64,000 nt of DNA from positions 62,001 to 126,000 of the forward strand of contig NZ_JASAOF010000011.1 of NCBI RefSeq assembly GCF_029952525.1, given 5' to 3'. This document shows positions 33,357 to 41,815 of this stretch, in pieces. The translations under genes and the position numbers were made by a program. The notes under the pieces are model-generated. The model did no database searches. It worked only from the letters and a program-made list of their open reading frames with translations, and was not told the origin of the DNA. Origin of the DNA: Saccharopolyspora ipomoeae. Lineage in GTDB: Bacteria; Actinomycetota; Actinomycetes; Mycobacteriales; Pseudonocardiaceae. Within the stretch, counting starts at the first letter, position 1, and every line of letters starts with the position of its first letter.

Positions 33357-34694
33357 ATGGCCCAAGGTGGGTCGGGGGTGCGGTTTGCGTTTTACGGCCG
33401 GATGTCGACCAGGGAGTTTCAGCATCGGGAGACGTCGCGGGCGTGGCAGCGGGAGGTTGCCGAGGTCACGAACGCTGGCCGTGGGGTTGTTGTGGAGGAG
33501 TTTTTCGATGAGGGCTGTTCACGCCGGTCCTCCTGGTGGAAACGACCGGCTGCGGCGGCGTTGCTGGCTGCGGCGGGGAGTTCGGATTGCGGTTTTGATG
33601 CGGTGATTGTGGGGGAGTACGAGCGGGCGTTTTGTGGGAATCAGTTCCGCGAGGTCATGCCGGTTCTTGCTGAGCGGGACATCCAGTTGTGGCTGCCGGA
33701 GGCGGATGGTCCGGTGGATCTGGGGGATCCGGAGCATCGGGCGTTGATGGTGTTGTTGGGTTCGCAGTTGCGGCGTGAGGCGGTGCGGTCGCGGCATCGG
33801 GTGTTGGCGGCGATGCGGACGCAGGCGTCCGAGCAGGGGCGGTTTTTGGGTGGGAGGCCGCCGTATGGGTATCGGCTTGTTGATGTGGGTCCGCATCCGA
33901 TTGCGGAGCATGCGCGGTGGGGGCGTCGGTTGCATCAGTTGGAGCCGGATCCGGTGACGGGTCCGTGGGTGCGGTGGGTTTTCGAGCAGCGTGCGGTGGG
34001 GCGGAGCATTGCTGGGATCGCGCGGGAGCTGAATGATCGTGGGGTTCCGTGTCCGTCGGGTGCTGATCCGGGGCGGAATCGGCATCGTTCGGGGCGGGCG
34101 TGGAGGACGCCGACGGTGGCCGGGATTCTGGAGAATCCGCGCTATACGGGTAGGCAGGTGTGGAACCGTACCGGCACGGTCCGGAGTCCTGGGGCGGCGC
34201 GTCGTGCCGGTGGTACGGGGCGCCGTACGGACTCGGGGGAGTGGGCGGTGTCGCACGCGCCTGCCCATGCGGCGTTGGTGTACGAGGCGACGTTTCGTAC
34301 GGTGCAGGGCATCCGGGCGGCGAGAAGATCCCAGGACGGCGGGATCCGGACGTATCTACTGTCGGGACTGGTGGTGTGTGGGGCGTGTGATCGGCGGTTC
34401 GATTCGCATTGGGCGCACAACCGGCCCGGTTACCGCTGCCGGCACGGTCGCACCAGCGCCCGCGCCGAGGCACCGGGTCTAAAGAGCGTCTATGTCAGGG
34501 AGGAACACCTACTTGACGGGCTGCGATCCCGGCTGCCCGAGCTCACCGGCGGCGACCAGGATGTGGTCGACTATCTTCGCGCGAACGGGTTGGTGATCGT
34601 CTACCTTGGCCCGGACTGGACACTCGAAGAGCTCCAGCCGGAAACGGCGTCCACAGCGCCACCCAGCGGGACACAGCTGGCCTTTCCGGTGTAG
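33357..34694 (+). CDS. Large serine recombinase (recombinase family protein)
   Basis: Site-specific recombinase of 445 aa from ATG 33357; GTG 33378 is an alternative. RFAFYGRMSTREFQ carries the catalytic serine (Ser17). EYERAFCGNQF and SQLRREAVRSRHRVLAAM complete the resolvase domain, followed by GGRPPYGYRL and the recombinase domain (VRWVFEQRAVGRSIAGIARELNDRGVPCP, then ILENPRYTGRQVWNR). The zinc ribbon is CGACDRRFDSH...YRCRHG. The C-terminus is short and ends at LAFPV, shorter than in phage integrases. It should catalyse integration and excision of the element whose att-like site lies 105 bp downstream. It looks intact. Confidence 0.92.
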   Translation: MAQGGSGVRFAFYGRMSTREFQHRETSRAWQREVAEVTNAGRGVVVEEFFDEGCSRRSSWWKRPAAAALLAAAGSSDCGFDAVIVGEYERAFCGNQFREVMPVLAERDIQLWLPEADGPVDLGDPEHRALMVLLGSQLRREAVRSRHRVLAAMRTQASEQGRFLGGRPPYGYRLVDVGPHPIAEHARWGRRLHQLEPDPVTGPWVRWVFEQRAVGRSIAGIARELNDRGVPCPSGADPGRNRHRSGRAWRTPTVAGILENPRYTGRQVWNRTGTVRSPGAARRAGGTGRRTDSGEWAVSHAPAHAALVYEATFRTVQGIRAARRSQDGGIRTYLLSGLVVCGACDRRFDSHWAHNRPGYRCRHGRTSARAEAPGLKSVYVREEHLLDGLRSRLPELTGGDQDVVDYLRANGLVIVYLGPDWTLEELQPETASTAPPSGTQLAFPV

Positions 34695-34726
34695 CTGATG
34701 AGCTGCGAAAACCACCCTAGACGCGA

Positions 34727-34754
34727 CTGAGGCGAGACCGTGGTCTCGCCTCAG
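34727..34754 (+). terminator. Stem-loop after recombinase gene
   Basis: CTGAGGCGAGACC and its perfect complement form a 13-bp stem around a 2-nt centre, 32 bp after the recombinase stop. It has no T-run. A decayed version lies at the equivalent place in the 4.2-kb remnant, so it is part of the element. Confidence 0.65.
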
Positions 34755-34795
34755 CTGATATCCGGGATCCCCAAGGTCAAACCCGTGGGGTAATT

Positions 34796-34871
34796 CTGTG
34801 TCCGAGGACGGACTTGCACACTATTCACCCGCCTTCTGCTCCCTGAAACAGGCTGAAGCAGAGGGCTTTTT
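34796..34871. repeat. Att-like site with tRNA-Leu-type core and downstream terminator
   Basis: The 45 bp at 34796-34840 are identical to 55274-55318. They hold a 17-bp core (34799-34815, complement ending CTCGGACA as in actinomycete tRNA-Leu) and the arm gcacactattcaccc (34816-34830). That arm is the exact complement of the arm at 12692-12706. A hairpin with a T-run (to 34871) follows and resembles a transcription terminator. It lies next to the recombinase gene and is probably one of its crossover sites or a scar of one. Confidence 0.65.
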
Positions 34872-35586
34872 GTTGTCCCAGGTGTCCCGGCCCGATGAAG
34901 CCTGGGACATCGTTTTGGGACAGGCAGTGGTGCCTTGTGAGCTGCGGAAACGTCGATGGGTGGGCGCAGGGGCACCTGCCATTCGGTGTCCCTGCTTGTC
35001 CCCGGCCGTGGTCTGTGATGCACGTAGAGGGCGTTGGCTATTGGGGACACGTGCGTGGTCCTGGTTGAGTCGATAGCGGCCTCGGCTGCAGGGCCACCAC
35101 GTCGACATCATCTTCTAACCGGCAATCCCTATTTGTGTTCGTGATGCCATCAGCGGTAACTGAAATCTGAGGTCCACCAAGGTTTGGAATAGAAGCCCGT
35201 GACCCGATCGCCAGCTCGCAAGGTGCTGGCCCCCGTCTGTGGAAGAACCAAGGTTGCCGTGTTCCTCGAGTTCGTGGCTGACGCGCATCGGGGTTCACTC
35301 CGGTGCGTGCCGCTCAGCTGCGAGGAAGTCGATCAAGTGCCATGTGGTGGTTCGGTCCCGCGGAGGAGTGTGGCGGACGACTGCGCGGGGCACGGCGGGT
35401 CAGACCGGCCATGTGGCCACGGGTAGCTCTTGTTCGGTGCGGCGACTGGCCGGAGGTTCTCGTCGTCACTGGAACAGGGCCGCTGTGTTGCCGGTCGCGG
35501 ACTAGTGCCTATTGACAGCCCCTCCGTCATCCCGCATCGTCTTGTACGTCCAACGCACAAAAGTTCGTTGGTCGCACAAGGAGACA
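34872..35586. other. Gene-free stretch with a repeat shared with 55.3-55.5 kb
   Basis: From the att-like site to about 35045 the sequence is a diverged copy of 55350-55520, including several TGTCCC/GGGACA words that can pair. From 35050 to 35586 no gene, hairpin or known element could be recognised. The end serves as leader for the transporter gene, whose start is preceded by AAGGAG. Confidence 0.5.
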
Positions 35587-35589
35587 ATG

Positions 35590-36942
35590 ATGTCGGTAAG
35601 ATCGGTGTTACACAGCGCGTTCACTTCAAAGCTGTATGTGACAGTCCTCGTGGCGATCGCACTTGGTGCAGCTCTTGGTCTCATCGCGCCCGAGGTCGGT
35701 GAGTCGCTTGAACCGGTCGGTACCGGCTTCATCTCGTTGATTCAGATGCTCATCGGCCCGGTGGTGTTCTGCACGATCGTCACTGGGATCGCCTCGGCCG
35801 GGGAGCTGACCGCCGTCGGGCGAGTTGGCGTGAAGGCCCTGGTCTACTTCGAGGTCGTCACGACGGTCGCGCTGTTGGCCGGTTTGGTCGTGATGGACGT
35901 GTTCGAGCCGGGCAAGGGCATCAACGCGGATCCGAACTCACTGCACTTGTCGGGGTCGGCGGAGAAGTACCTGCAGGCCGGTGAAAGCCAGAACTGGTAC
36001 GACTTCCTGATTCAGATCATTCCCCACAGCGTTGTGAGCGCTTTTGCCGAAGGCAACGTGCTGCAGGTGCTGCTCGTCGCGATTCTGTTCGCGATCGCCA
36101 TCAAGGCCCTGGGGGGCAGAGGTGAGCCGCTGGTCCGTGGCATCGCGCGCGTCGGTGACGCGGTTTTCGGCGTGGTCAAGCTCGTGATGTACCTGGCGCC
36201 CCTGGGGGCGTTCGGGGCGATGGCCTACACCACCGGCAAGTTCGGGTTGGCGACGCTGACCAGCTTGGGCAGTGTGATCGGGCTGTTCTGGGCGACCGGG
36301 ATCGGCTTCAGCCTCGTGGTGTTCGGCGTGATCGCTCGCTTGTGCGGCCTGCGGATCCTCAAGCTCTACCGCTACTTCAAGGACGAGCTGCTGATCACCC
36401 TGGGCACCTCCAACTACGAGGTCGTGATGCCGCAGCTGATGCGCAAGCTGGAGAACCTCGGCGCGCCCAAGCGGATCGTCGGACTCGTGGTGCCGTTCGG
36501 GTACGCGTTCAACGGGGACGGCGTGTGCCTCTACCTCGGCTTCGCGTCGCTGTACATCGCGCAGGCGTTCAACGTTGAGCTGTCCTTGTGGCAGCAGATC
36601 GGGCTGCTGGCCGTTTTCGTGATCACGTCGAAGGGCAGCGCGGGCGTCGCGGGTGCGGGCTTCGTCATCCTCGCGGCGACGTTGTCGACGACTGGAGTGG
36701 TCCCGGTCGTGGGGATCATGTTGATCCTCGGTATCGACCGCTTCCTGTCGACCATGCGCGGTTTGGTCAGCCTGTCCGGTCAGATCATGGGCAGCTTGGT
36801 CGTGTCGCGGTGGGAACGCGCGCTCGATCTCGAACGCGCTCGCGCGGTCCTCAATGGAGAGTCTGTTGAGCCACTCGTGGAAGACGACAACGAGGGCGAG
36901 AAATCGGCTGCTGTCGTCAGTCCCGCGGGTAGTAGCGCCTGA
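35590..36942 (+). CDS. Dicarboxylate/amino acid:cation symporter (DctA/GltP family), atypical substrate site
   Basis: Membrane protein of 450 aa (ATG 35590, 6 nt after AAGGAG; ATG 35587 is also possible). The DAACS fold is clear: LIQMLIGPVVFCTIVTGIA, VLQVLLVAILFAIAIKALG, LLITLGTSNYEVVMPQL, then SKGSAGVAGAGFVILAATLS and LILGIDRFLSTMRGL. The serine-rich hairpin loop usually SSSE reads SNYE. The NxDGT motif reads NGDGV, and the conserved asparagine of the last helix (ALTN) is replaced (GLVS). The transported molecule therefore probably differs from C4-dicarboxylates or glutamate. It heads a set of catabolic genes and may import their substrate. Confidence 0.9.
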   Translation: MSVRSVLHSAFTSKLYVTVLVAIALGAALGLIAPEVGESLEPVGTGFISLIQMLIGPVVFCTIVTGIASAGELTAVGRVGVKALVYFEVVTTVALLAGLVVMDVFEPGKGINADPNSLHLSGSAEKYLQAGESQNWYDFLIQIIPHSVVSAFAEGNVLQVLLVAILFAIAIKALGGRGEPLVRGIARVGDAVFGVVKLVMYLAPLGAFGAMAYTTGKFGLATLTSLGSVIGLFWATGIGFSLVVFGVIARLCGLRILKLYRYFKDELLITLGTSNYEVVMPQLMRKLENLGAPKRIVGLVVPFGYAFNGDGVCLYLGFASLYIAQAFNVELSLWQQIGLLAVFVITSKGSAGVAGAGFVILAATLSTTGVVPVVGIMLILGIDRFLSTMRGLVSLSGQIMGSLVVSRWERALDLERARAVLNGESVEPLVEDDNEGEKSAAVVSPAGSSA

Positions 36943-37054
36943 ACTTGATCTCGGAACGGTGGTGTGCCGAACAACCGGTCCGGCTACCCACATTGCTCGT
37001 GGGTCTTGAGAACGCAGAGCGTTCCGGCCCCCTGTCGGAAGGAATCCAACACTG

Positions 37055-37615
37055 ATGGCCCGCCTGGAATACCACAGCGATGACAGCGAGGTCGCTGCGC
37101 GCATCCGCGAACGACGCGGTGGGAAGCTCACCCCGTTGGACAGGATGCTGCTCCACAGCCCCGCCATCGCTGACGGCTGGAACAGCCTGCTCGGCGCGAT
37201 CCGAGCTCGCGCGAGTCTTGCCGATGACGTCCGGGAACTGGCGATCCTGCGCGTCGCGGCGCTCAACGGCGCGGATTACGAGTGGAACGCGCACGAACCG
37301 GTGGCACGTCGGGCAGGCATGACCCTCGAGCAGACCGAGGTGCTGCGTGAACACGCTGAGAACGCGGGCGGAGTCCTCAATCCCGGGCAACGTGCTGCAC
37401 TGGCCTACACCGATGCGATGACCCGCTGCATCGAGGTACCGGACGAGATCTTCCTGGAGCTGCGCAGCCACTTCGACGACCAGCAGATCGTCGAGCTCAC
37501 CGCGACGATCGGTACCTACAACCTGGTTTCCCGATTCTTGGTAGCCCTGCACGTGGGCCGGTCGGATCAGGGGGCCGAAGCCGACACCATTGACGAGGAC
37601 GGAGCTGTGGCATGA
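37055..37615 (+). CDS. Carboxymuconolactone decarboxylase family protein
   Basis: Protein of 186 aa with the AhpD-like helical CMD domain. The family core is SLADDVRELAILRVAALNGADYEWNAHEPVARRAGMTLEQTEVL. It has the E...H residues (EWNAHE) but no CxxC pair, so it is not a peroxidase of the AhpD type. It is closer to gamma-carboxymuconolactone decarboxylase relatives. The stop overlaps the next SDR start (ATGA). It may decarboxylate a lactone or diketone intermediate together with the SDR and the lactonase-like amidohydrolase downstream. Confidence 0.9.
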   Translation: MARLEYHSDDSEVAARIRERRGGKLTPLDRMLLHSPAIADGWNSLLGAIRARASLADDVRELAILRVAALNGADYEWNAHEPVARRAGMTLEQTEVLREHAENAGGVLNPGQRAALAYTDAMTRCIEVPDEIFLELRSHFDDQQIVELTATIGTYNLVSRFLVALHVGRSDQGAEADTIDEDGAVA

Positions 37616-38412
37616 GCGGTCGACTGGCAGGCAAGGTCGCGATCGTCACCGGTGCGGGAAGCGTCGCTCAGGGCTGGGGAAACGGTCGTGCCACTGCGGT
37701 CATCTTCGCCCGCGAGGGAGCGCGGGTTCTGGTCGTGGACCGCGAGGAAGGCCCCATGGAACCCACGTTGAGAATGATCGCCGATGAAGGTGGTACGGCG
37801 GCGGCGCACACGTGCGATGTGACCGATTCCGACTCCGTCGCAGGGATGATCGAGGCTGCGCGCACTGCCTTCGGCAGGGTGGATGTGCTCGTCAACAACG
37901 TCGGAGGATCTCGCCGCGGCGGGCCTGTCGAGCTCGACGAGCAAACCTGGCAGGCGCAGCTGGACACCAACCTCTCCAGCGTCTACCTGGGGTGCAAGCA
38001 CGTCATCCCGGTCATGAAGGAGCAGGGGAGCGGTGCGATCGTCAACGTCGCCTCGACTTCCGGCCTGCGGTGGACCGGTTCGGCGCAGGTGGGCTACGCC
38101 TCGGCCAAGGCCGGCATCATCCAGCTGTCCAAGGTGGTCGCCGTGCAGCACGCCCCTGACGGCATCCGCGTCAACACCGTCGTTCCGGGACAGCTGCACA
38201 CACCCATGGTGGGAGCCCGCCTCGCCGGTCAGCGTACCGGAGGCGACGTCGATGCGCTGCTGGCGCAACGCCAGGCACGGATCCCACTCGGGTTCATGGG
38301 CGACGGTCGCGACACCGCGAACGCCGCGCTCTTCCTGGCTTCCGACGAAGCGCGATTCGTCACCGGTACCGAAATCGTCGTCGACGGCGGCATGACCGCC
38401 CGATGCGACTGA
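37612..38412 (+). CDS. SDR family oxidoreductase
   Basis: SDR of 266 aa. The cofactor loop is lengthened (VTGAGSVAQGWGNGRAT), a form seen in a subgroup of SDRs with an insertion between the glycines. NNVGGSRRGGP is followed by the catalytic pair YASAK near residue 165. The end is VTGTEIVVDGGMTARCD. It is coupled to the CMD gene by ATGA and followed 13 bp later by an amidohydrolase. It likely performs a dehydrogenation in the same short pathway. Confidence 0.9.
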   Translation: MSGRLAGKVAIVTGAGSVAQGWGNGRATAVIFAREGARVLVVDREEGPMEPTLRMIADEGGTAAAHTCDVTDSDSVAGMIEAARTAFGRVDVLVNNVGGSRRGGPVELDEQTWQAQLDTNLSSVYLGCKHVIPVMKEQGSGAIVNVASTSGLRWTGSAQVGYASAKAGIIQLSKVVAVQHAPDGIRVNTVVPGQLHTPMVGARLAGQRTGGDVDALLAQRQARIPLGFMGDGRDTANAALFLASDEARFVTGTEIVVDGGMTARCD

Positions 38413-38425
38413 GCAGGAGAACCCG

Positions 38426-39301
38426 ATGACCACACCGTTCAACCCGGGACCGCATCCCGCGCCACACGCCCCGACGATCGAGGTGCCGGATGACGCCTGC
38501 GACGCGCACTGCCACATCTTCGGCCCCACGAGCCGCTTCCCGTACGCGGCGGATCGGACGTTCACGCCACCGGAAGCGCCACTGGCCGATTTGCAGGATC
38601 TGCACCGGCTGCTGGGGTTCCAGCGGGCGGTGATCGTCCAGTCGGCCGCCCACGGAGCCGACCACAGGTCGCTGCTCGCGGCGTTGAAGGAGGGGCGAGG
38701 CCGCTACCGCGGTGTCGCCCTGATCCGCCCCGACACCTCGGCCGCGGGCGTCGCGCGGCTGCACGAGGCCGGAGTCCGGGGGACCCGCCTGCACTTCACA
38801 CCACACCTCGGCGCAGCACCGGCTCCCGAGGCGATTGAAGCGATTATCGCGCTGGTTCGTCCCTACGGCTGGCACATCGCGCTGCACGTCGCCGGCGACG
38901 GGCTGGCCGAGCACGAGGACTTCATCCGGTCGATCCCGCTCCCGGTCGTCATCGACCACATGGGCCGGGTCGACCTGCATCAAGGACTTGACTCGCCTGC
39001 GGTGACGGCGTTGCGGAGGCTGCTCGACACCGGTCGGGTCTGGGTCAAACTCAGCGGTGCGGATCGCATCGCCACGTCACCGCCGGACATGTGTGACTCC
39101 ACGGCCCTGGCCCGCTTGCTCGCCAGGAGTGCTCCGGAGCGCGTTGTTTGGGGCACCGACTTCCCCCATCCCAACACCCACGGCTTCGTGCCCGACGACG
39201 GCGACCTCGTCGACCTGCTCGCCGAAGTCGTGCCAGCGGAGGCAGACCGCAAGCGTTTGCTGGTGGACAACCCCGCTGAGTGCTTCGGGTTCCATGCTTG
39301 A
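38426..39301 (+). CDS. Amidohydrolase, 2-pyrone-4,6-dicarboxylate-lactonase-like
   Basis: Protein of 291 aa. ACDAHCHIFGPTSRFPYA at the N-terminus is characteristic of the LigI-type lactonase branch of the amidohydrolase superfamily. GVRGTRLHF, ALHVAGDG, PVVIDHMGRVD, VWVKLSGADR and WGTDFPHPN give the further active-site residues. LigI hydrolyses the lactone 2-pyrone-4,6-dicarboxylate in protocatechuate and gallate catabolism. Other members act on related lactones. A CMD-family gene and an SDR directly upstream fit ring-cleavage-product metabolism. Confidence 0.9.
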   Translation: MTTPFNPGPHPAPHAPTIEVPDDACDAHCHIFGPTSRFPYAADRTFTPPEAPLADLQDLHRLLGFQRAVIVQSAAHGADHRSLLAALKEGRGRYRGVALIRPDTSAAGVARLHEAGVRGTRLHFTPHLGAAPAPEAIEAIIALVRPYGWHIALHVAGDGLAEHEDFIRSIPLPVVIDHMGRVDLHQGLDSPAVTALRRLLDTGRVWVKLSGADRIATSPPDMCDSTALARLLARSAPERVVWGTDFPHPNTHGFVPDDGDLVDLLAEVVPAEADRKRLLVDNPAECFGFHA

Positions 39302-39417
39302 CGGCGCAGCCGCCACTCCGAGGTGCCGAGGACCGCTCTTCGCTGCTGTGGGATGGGGTAAATTTGGCCCGTTCGGAGGTAGAGAAGCAGGCGGACGAGC
39401 AACGGAGAGACGCAGGA

Positions 39418-40182
39418 GTGTCGCGGGAAGATCCGGATTTCATCGATTCCGTGGACAAGGCATTGCAGGTCATGATGGCCTTCTCAGCGGAACACCCGGA
39501 GCTGACCATCAGCCAAGCGGCCGAGCTCACCGGACTCACCCGTGCGACCGTGCGTCGCGTGCTGCTCACGTTCTCGCGGATCGGGTTCGCCGAACAGCGC
39601 GACCGCCGTTTCAGGCTCACCTCGAAGGTCATGCGCCTCGGATACGGGTACCTGTCGTCCTCCCCGTGGTGGGAACACGCAGAACCGCACATGCGCAGCC
39701 TGTCCAACGCGACCCAGGAATCGTCCTCGCTGGCGACCTTGGACGGCACGGAGATCGTCTACCTGGCCCGAGTGCCGAGCCCGCGAAGCGTGTCCATCAC
39801 GCTGAACATCGGTTCTCGGCTGCCGGCGTACCCGACCTCGCTGGGACGCGTCCTGCTGGCTGCTCTGCCGGACGACGAGCTCGACGCCTACTTCGAGCAG
39901 GCCGAGCTGGTGCCGCTCACCACACGCACGATCACCGATCCCAGCGAGCTGCGCGTGGCTCTGATGGCCGTGCGCGAGGACGGTTACGCCCTGATCGACG
40001 GCGAGCGCGAGGAGGGTGTCCGATCGGTCGCCGCACCCGTCAGGGATCGCAGTGGTGTCATCGCTGCGCTCAACATCTCGGTCAACGCCGCACGCATGTC
40101 GACCGACGAACTTCGCCAGCGATGCGCACCGCTCGTTCGCGAACACGCCGACTCCATTTCGGCGGAGATCAGCCACCGCTGA
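39418..40182 (+). CDS. IclR family transcriptional regulator
   Basis: Regulator of 254 aa. GTG 39418 is chosen because GGAGAG lies 8 nt upstream and the length fits the family; the open frame extends up to 39280 inside the previous gene. A winged HTH (LTISQAAELTGLTRATVRRVLLTFSRIGFAEQRDRRFRLT) spans residues 28-65. The effector domain shows SSSLATLDGTEIVYLARVPS, RLPAYPTSLGRVLLAALPDDEL and GVRSVAAPVRDRSGVIAALNIS. It is close to PcaR/PobR-type regulators of aromatic catabolism. It probably controls the dctA-like to amidohydrolase operon in whose tail it sits. Confidence 0.92.
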   Translation: MSREDPDFIDSVDKALQVMMAFSAEHPELTISQAAELTGLTRATVRRVLLTFSRIGFAEQRDRRFRLTSKVMRLGYGYLSSSPWWEHAEPHMRSLSNATQESSSLATLDGTEIVYLARVPSPRSVSITLNIGSRLPAYPTSLGRVLLAALPDDELDAYFEQAELVPLTTRTITDPSELRVALMAVREDGYALIDGEREEGVRSVAAPVRDRSGVIAALNISVNAARMSTDELRQRCAPLVREHADSISAEISHR

Positions 40183-40275
40183 AACGCGCTGGTGCGCACG
40201 GGGCGACCATGCTCGATTCCCTCACCTCCGTGGACGGCGTCCCTGGTCGGTGAACCGATGCTGTGAGGAGTCCGG

Positions 40276-40914
40276 GTGACAGAAGGTGTGCTGTTCGTGC
40301 TCTCCGAGCCCGCGGTGGGCCAGGAAGTTCTCTTCGACGACTGGTACGACACAGAGCACGCACCCGCCAGGGCGCGTCTTCCTGGCATTCGCACGGCGCG
40401 CCGCTACCGGGCCACCGATAGACGAGAGCCGGGTTGGCTGGCGCTCTACGACCTCGACCTCGAGGTTTTGGAATCCGACCGGTACCGGAGCCTGCGCGCG
40501 TGTCGAAGCGATCGGGAGAAGGCCGTCATGGCGGCGCTGCCCATCCTGGACCGGCGCACCTACGAACTGCTCGGTAAGCATGGTCACGACACCGGCCGGC
40601 CCGCGCCGCTGCTGGTCGCGACGTCGCTGACAGTACGGGCAGAGGACGAGCCCGAGCTGGACGACTGGTACGAGCAGGAGCACATCCCGCTGCTGACGGC
40701 GATCCCGGGTTGGAACCGCATCCGCCGGTATCGGAAGGCGAGCGGTCGAGGACCGGCCTTTCTCGCCTTGCACGAGCTGAGCGGTCCGGGCGTGTTCGAC
40801 ACCGACGGCTACAGGACGGCGACCACGACCTCGTGGCGCAGCCGGATCCACCGCCGCGTGATCGAGCGAGAACGGCGGACCTTCGCGCTGCACAAGGATT
40901 TCAGCCAGCGCTGA
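40276..40914 (+). CDS. EthD-like dimeric alpha/beta-barrel protein with two repeats
   Basis: Protein of 212 aa made of two similar halves. FDDWYDTEHAPARARLPGIRTARRYR near residue 20 is matched by LDDWYEQEHIPLLTAIPGWNRIRRYR near residue 130. Each half resembles an EthD or DUF4286-type ferredoxin-like barrel monomer, so the chain probably folds as an internal dimer. Functions of such proteins include substrate binding and isomerisation; none can be assigned. It sits between the IclR gene and the convergent GntR gene and is likely the last gene of the region-5 transcript. Confidence 0.75.
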   Translation: MTEGVLFVLSEPAVGQEVLFDDWYDTEHAPARARLPGIRTARRYRATDRREPGWLALYDLDLEVLESDRYRSLRACRSDREKAVMAALPILDRRTYELLGKHGHDTGRPAPLLVATSLTVRAEDEPELDDWYEQEHIPLLTAIPGWNRIRRYRKASGRGPAFLALHELSGPGVFDTDGYRTATTTSWRSRIHRRVIERERRTFALHKDFSQR

Positions 40915-40949
40915 CCGCGAGCCGCGCGGCCCGGTCGGTGGCGCGGTGG

Positions 40950-41651
40950 TCAGATGCTGGTGATGTCTTCGCGATCCTGTCCGCCGGAGGCACGCAGGTC
41001 CGGATTCGCCGCGCGGATGGCTGCGGCGTGGTGGACGTGGTCGGTTGCCAGCTGAGCAGCGGCCTTCGCATCGCCGTCCCGCAGGGCTTTCAGGATGGCG
41101 TCGTGGTCGCGTTGCAGCGCCTCGGCGGCGTCCTTGCTTCCCCAGATGGTCGCGGGTGGGGTGAAACGGACCCACAAGGTCTCGACGTACTGCAGGACCA
41201 GCGGCGATGCTTGCTCGTAAATCGTAAAGTGGAACTGCTTGTTCAGGCGTGACAGCTCAGCGGGAGTAGCCCCGTCCCGGAGTGCCTGGTCGATCTCGGC
41301 GTGCTGTTGCTCGATCTCCTGCAGCTTGTCGGGAGTCATCCGCTCGACGGCCATCTCCGAGGCGACGGATTCGACGGCGGCGCGCAGCCGGTAGAGGTCT
41401 GCGGCGGTCTCCGGGGTCATCTCGCGGACCGAGGCGCCCTTGTGGGTGGAGTAGACGATCATGCCGTCGGCTTCCAGGATGCGCAGCGCTTCCCGGACCG
41501 GGGTGGGGCTGACCCCGTACCGCTTGGCCAGGACCGTCTGCTTGATCAGCTCACCGGGCCGGAGCGTTCCGGCCGCGACGTCCTCGCGGATCCGGTCGGC
41601 GACCCAGGCGGTGCGGCTCTGAGGAGGGGAGTCCGCGTTCCCGAAGCTCAT
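40950..41651 (-). CDS. GntR/FadR-type transcriptional regulator
   Basis: Regulator of 233 aa. The N-terminal winged HTH is VADRIREDVAAGTLRPGELIKQTVLAKRYGVSPTPVREALRILEADGMI. The C-terminal FCD domain has LYRLRAAVESVASEMA, FHFTIYEQASPLVLQYVETLW and RDHDAILKALRDGDAKAAAQLATDHVHHA, with histidines that could bind metal. It is divergent from the MmgE/PrpD-ABC operon. The 164-bp gap holds the perfect palindrome ACTCTATAGAGT within a 17-bp sequence that recurs identically at 51441-51457. It is therefore the likely repressor of both units. Confidence 0.92.
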   Translation of the reverse strand: MSFGNADSPPQSRTAWVADRIREDVAAGTLRPGELIKQTVLAKRYGVSPTPVREALRILEADGMIVYSTHKGASVREMTPETAADLYRLRAAVESVASEMAVERMTPDKLQEIEQQHAEIDQALRDGATPAELSRLNKQFHFTIYEQASPLVLQYVETLWVRFTPPATIWGSKDAAEALQRDHDAILKALRDGDAKAAAQLATDHVHHAAAIRAANPDLRASGGQDREDITSI

Positions 41652-41742
41652 GTGTCGCCCTTCTGATCGTTCAGCGCGGTGAAACGGTCAACAGTCTATT
41701 GCCTATCGACTTACCCACGGTAACCGAGTCTTATCCATGGAC

Positions 41743-41759
41743 AACACTCTATAGAGTAT
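41743..41759. promoter_or_regulatory. Candidate GntR operator, copy 1
   Basis: The 17-bp sequence AACACTCTATAGAGTAT contains a perfect 12-bp palindrome (41746-41757). It lies 57 bp before the MmgE/PrpD start and 92 bp before the GntR start, in the divergent gap. The central TATAGA may double as a -10 box, so binding would block transcription. An identical copy is at 51441. Confidence 0.75.
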
Positions 41760-41815
41760 GTAGCTTCTTGGCTGCCGCCAACGGGGGCGGCCCGATCACC
41801 CAGCGGGAGAAGTGC

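Noticed and set aside
35199..35505. Small forward open frames before the DctA-like gene
   Set aside because: Several overlapping frames of similar length exist, none with ribosome site, family motif or typical codon bias.
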